DNA from: Gordonia sediminis
GTDB taxonomy: Bacteria; Actinomycetota; Actinomycetes; Mycobacteriales; Mycobacteriaceae
Assembly: GCA_004193205.1 (NCBI GenBank)
Contig: RZUM01000004.1
Span: 62,001-126,000, forward strand
Reading direction: 5' to 3'
DNA length: 64,000 nt
Below the pieces are notes generated by a model. The model saw only the letters and a program-made list of their open reading frames with translations, was not told where the DNA came from and did no database searches. Shown piece after piece: positions 63,959 through 64,000 of the stretch (positions are counted from its first letter, which is position 1; each line of letters begins with the position of its first letter). The position numbers and the translations under genes are program-made.

Positions 63959-64000
63959 CGCGATCCCTTCCCGTCGCCGATGCGCCGCCCGTGGTACCTC

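Noticed and set aside
1-64000. CRISPR array or insertion sequence
   Set aside because: No regularly spaced repeats of 20-40 nt and no transposase motifs were seen; the short repeats found are coding or hairpin-type.

Overview
The window is a high-GC actinobacterial chromosome segment, most likely from a mycolic-acid-containing Mycobacteriales genus such as Gordonia. The evidence is the near 1:1 conservation, over the first 31 kb, of a gene order known from Mycobacterium tuberculosis (aspS; hisS, glyoxalase II-like, ppiB, rel, apt, lipoprotein, secF, secD, yajC; ruvB, ruvA, ruvC; yebC, pdxT, tesB, pdxS; pimA, PIM acyltransferase, pgsA, HIT, thrS). GTG starts are frequent, neighbouring genes often overlap by 4 nt, and Sec, PIM and (p)ppGpp functions are present. 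Genus is an inference; no rRNA or marker search was possible.

Region 1 (1-31 kb) is conserved housekeeping. It holds a truncated aspS, a zinc metallopeptidase and DUF885 pair, an ECF42-type sigma factor with a YCII-like partner, hisS with a metallo-hydrolase, and a membrane cyclophilin. These are followed by a long minus-strand run from yajC and secDF through a solute-binding lipoprotein and apt to rel. Next come the RuvABC Holliday-junction operon, PLP synthesis (pdxT, pdxS), a TesB thioesterase, and the phosphatidylinositol mannoside cluster. A LuxR-type regulator and a PP2C phosphatase sit between tesB and pdxS, where the M. tuberculosis order has none.

Region 2 (31-44 kb) is a mixture of envelope and metabolic genes: an FUSC transporter, a small PGPGW membrane protein, an unknown 245-aa protein, a 1429-aa CtpI/CtpH-like P-type ATPase, a quinone-oxidoreductase-like enzyme, an SDR with a terpene-cyclase-fold partner, a type B carboxylesterase and a nitrobindin.

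Region 3 (44.6-46 kb) is a tRNA cluster: Val(CAC) on the minus strand, and Gly(GCC), Cys(GCA), Val(GAC) on the plus strand, ended by a strong intrinsic terminator. About 700 bases after it contain no intact gene but do contain coding-like fragments in shifted frames. A lone Ski2-like helicase follows.

Region 4 (49-64 kb) is accessory and regulator-rich. A hemerythrin/deazaflavin-nitroreductase fusion diverges from a MarR gene across a perfect 27-bp palindrome. Two paralogous arylsulfatases without export signals flank an AraC regulator and a GPH-type importer, which looks like a module for uptake and cytoplasmic hydrolysis of a sulfate ester. A second MarR gene diverges, across two near-identical palindromes, from an O-methyltransferase/DUF1304 pair. 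The window closes with a 1195-aa fused 5-oxoprolinase-type hydrolase. No CRISPR array, insertion sequence, prophage or rRNA operon was seen.
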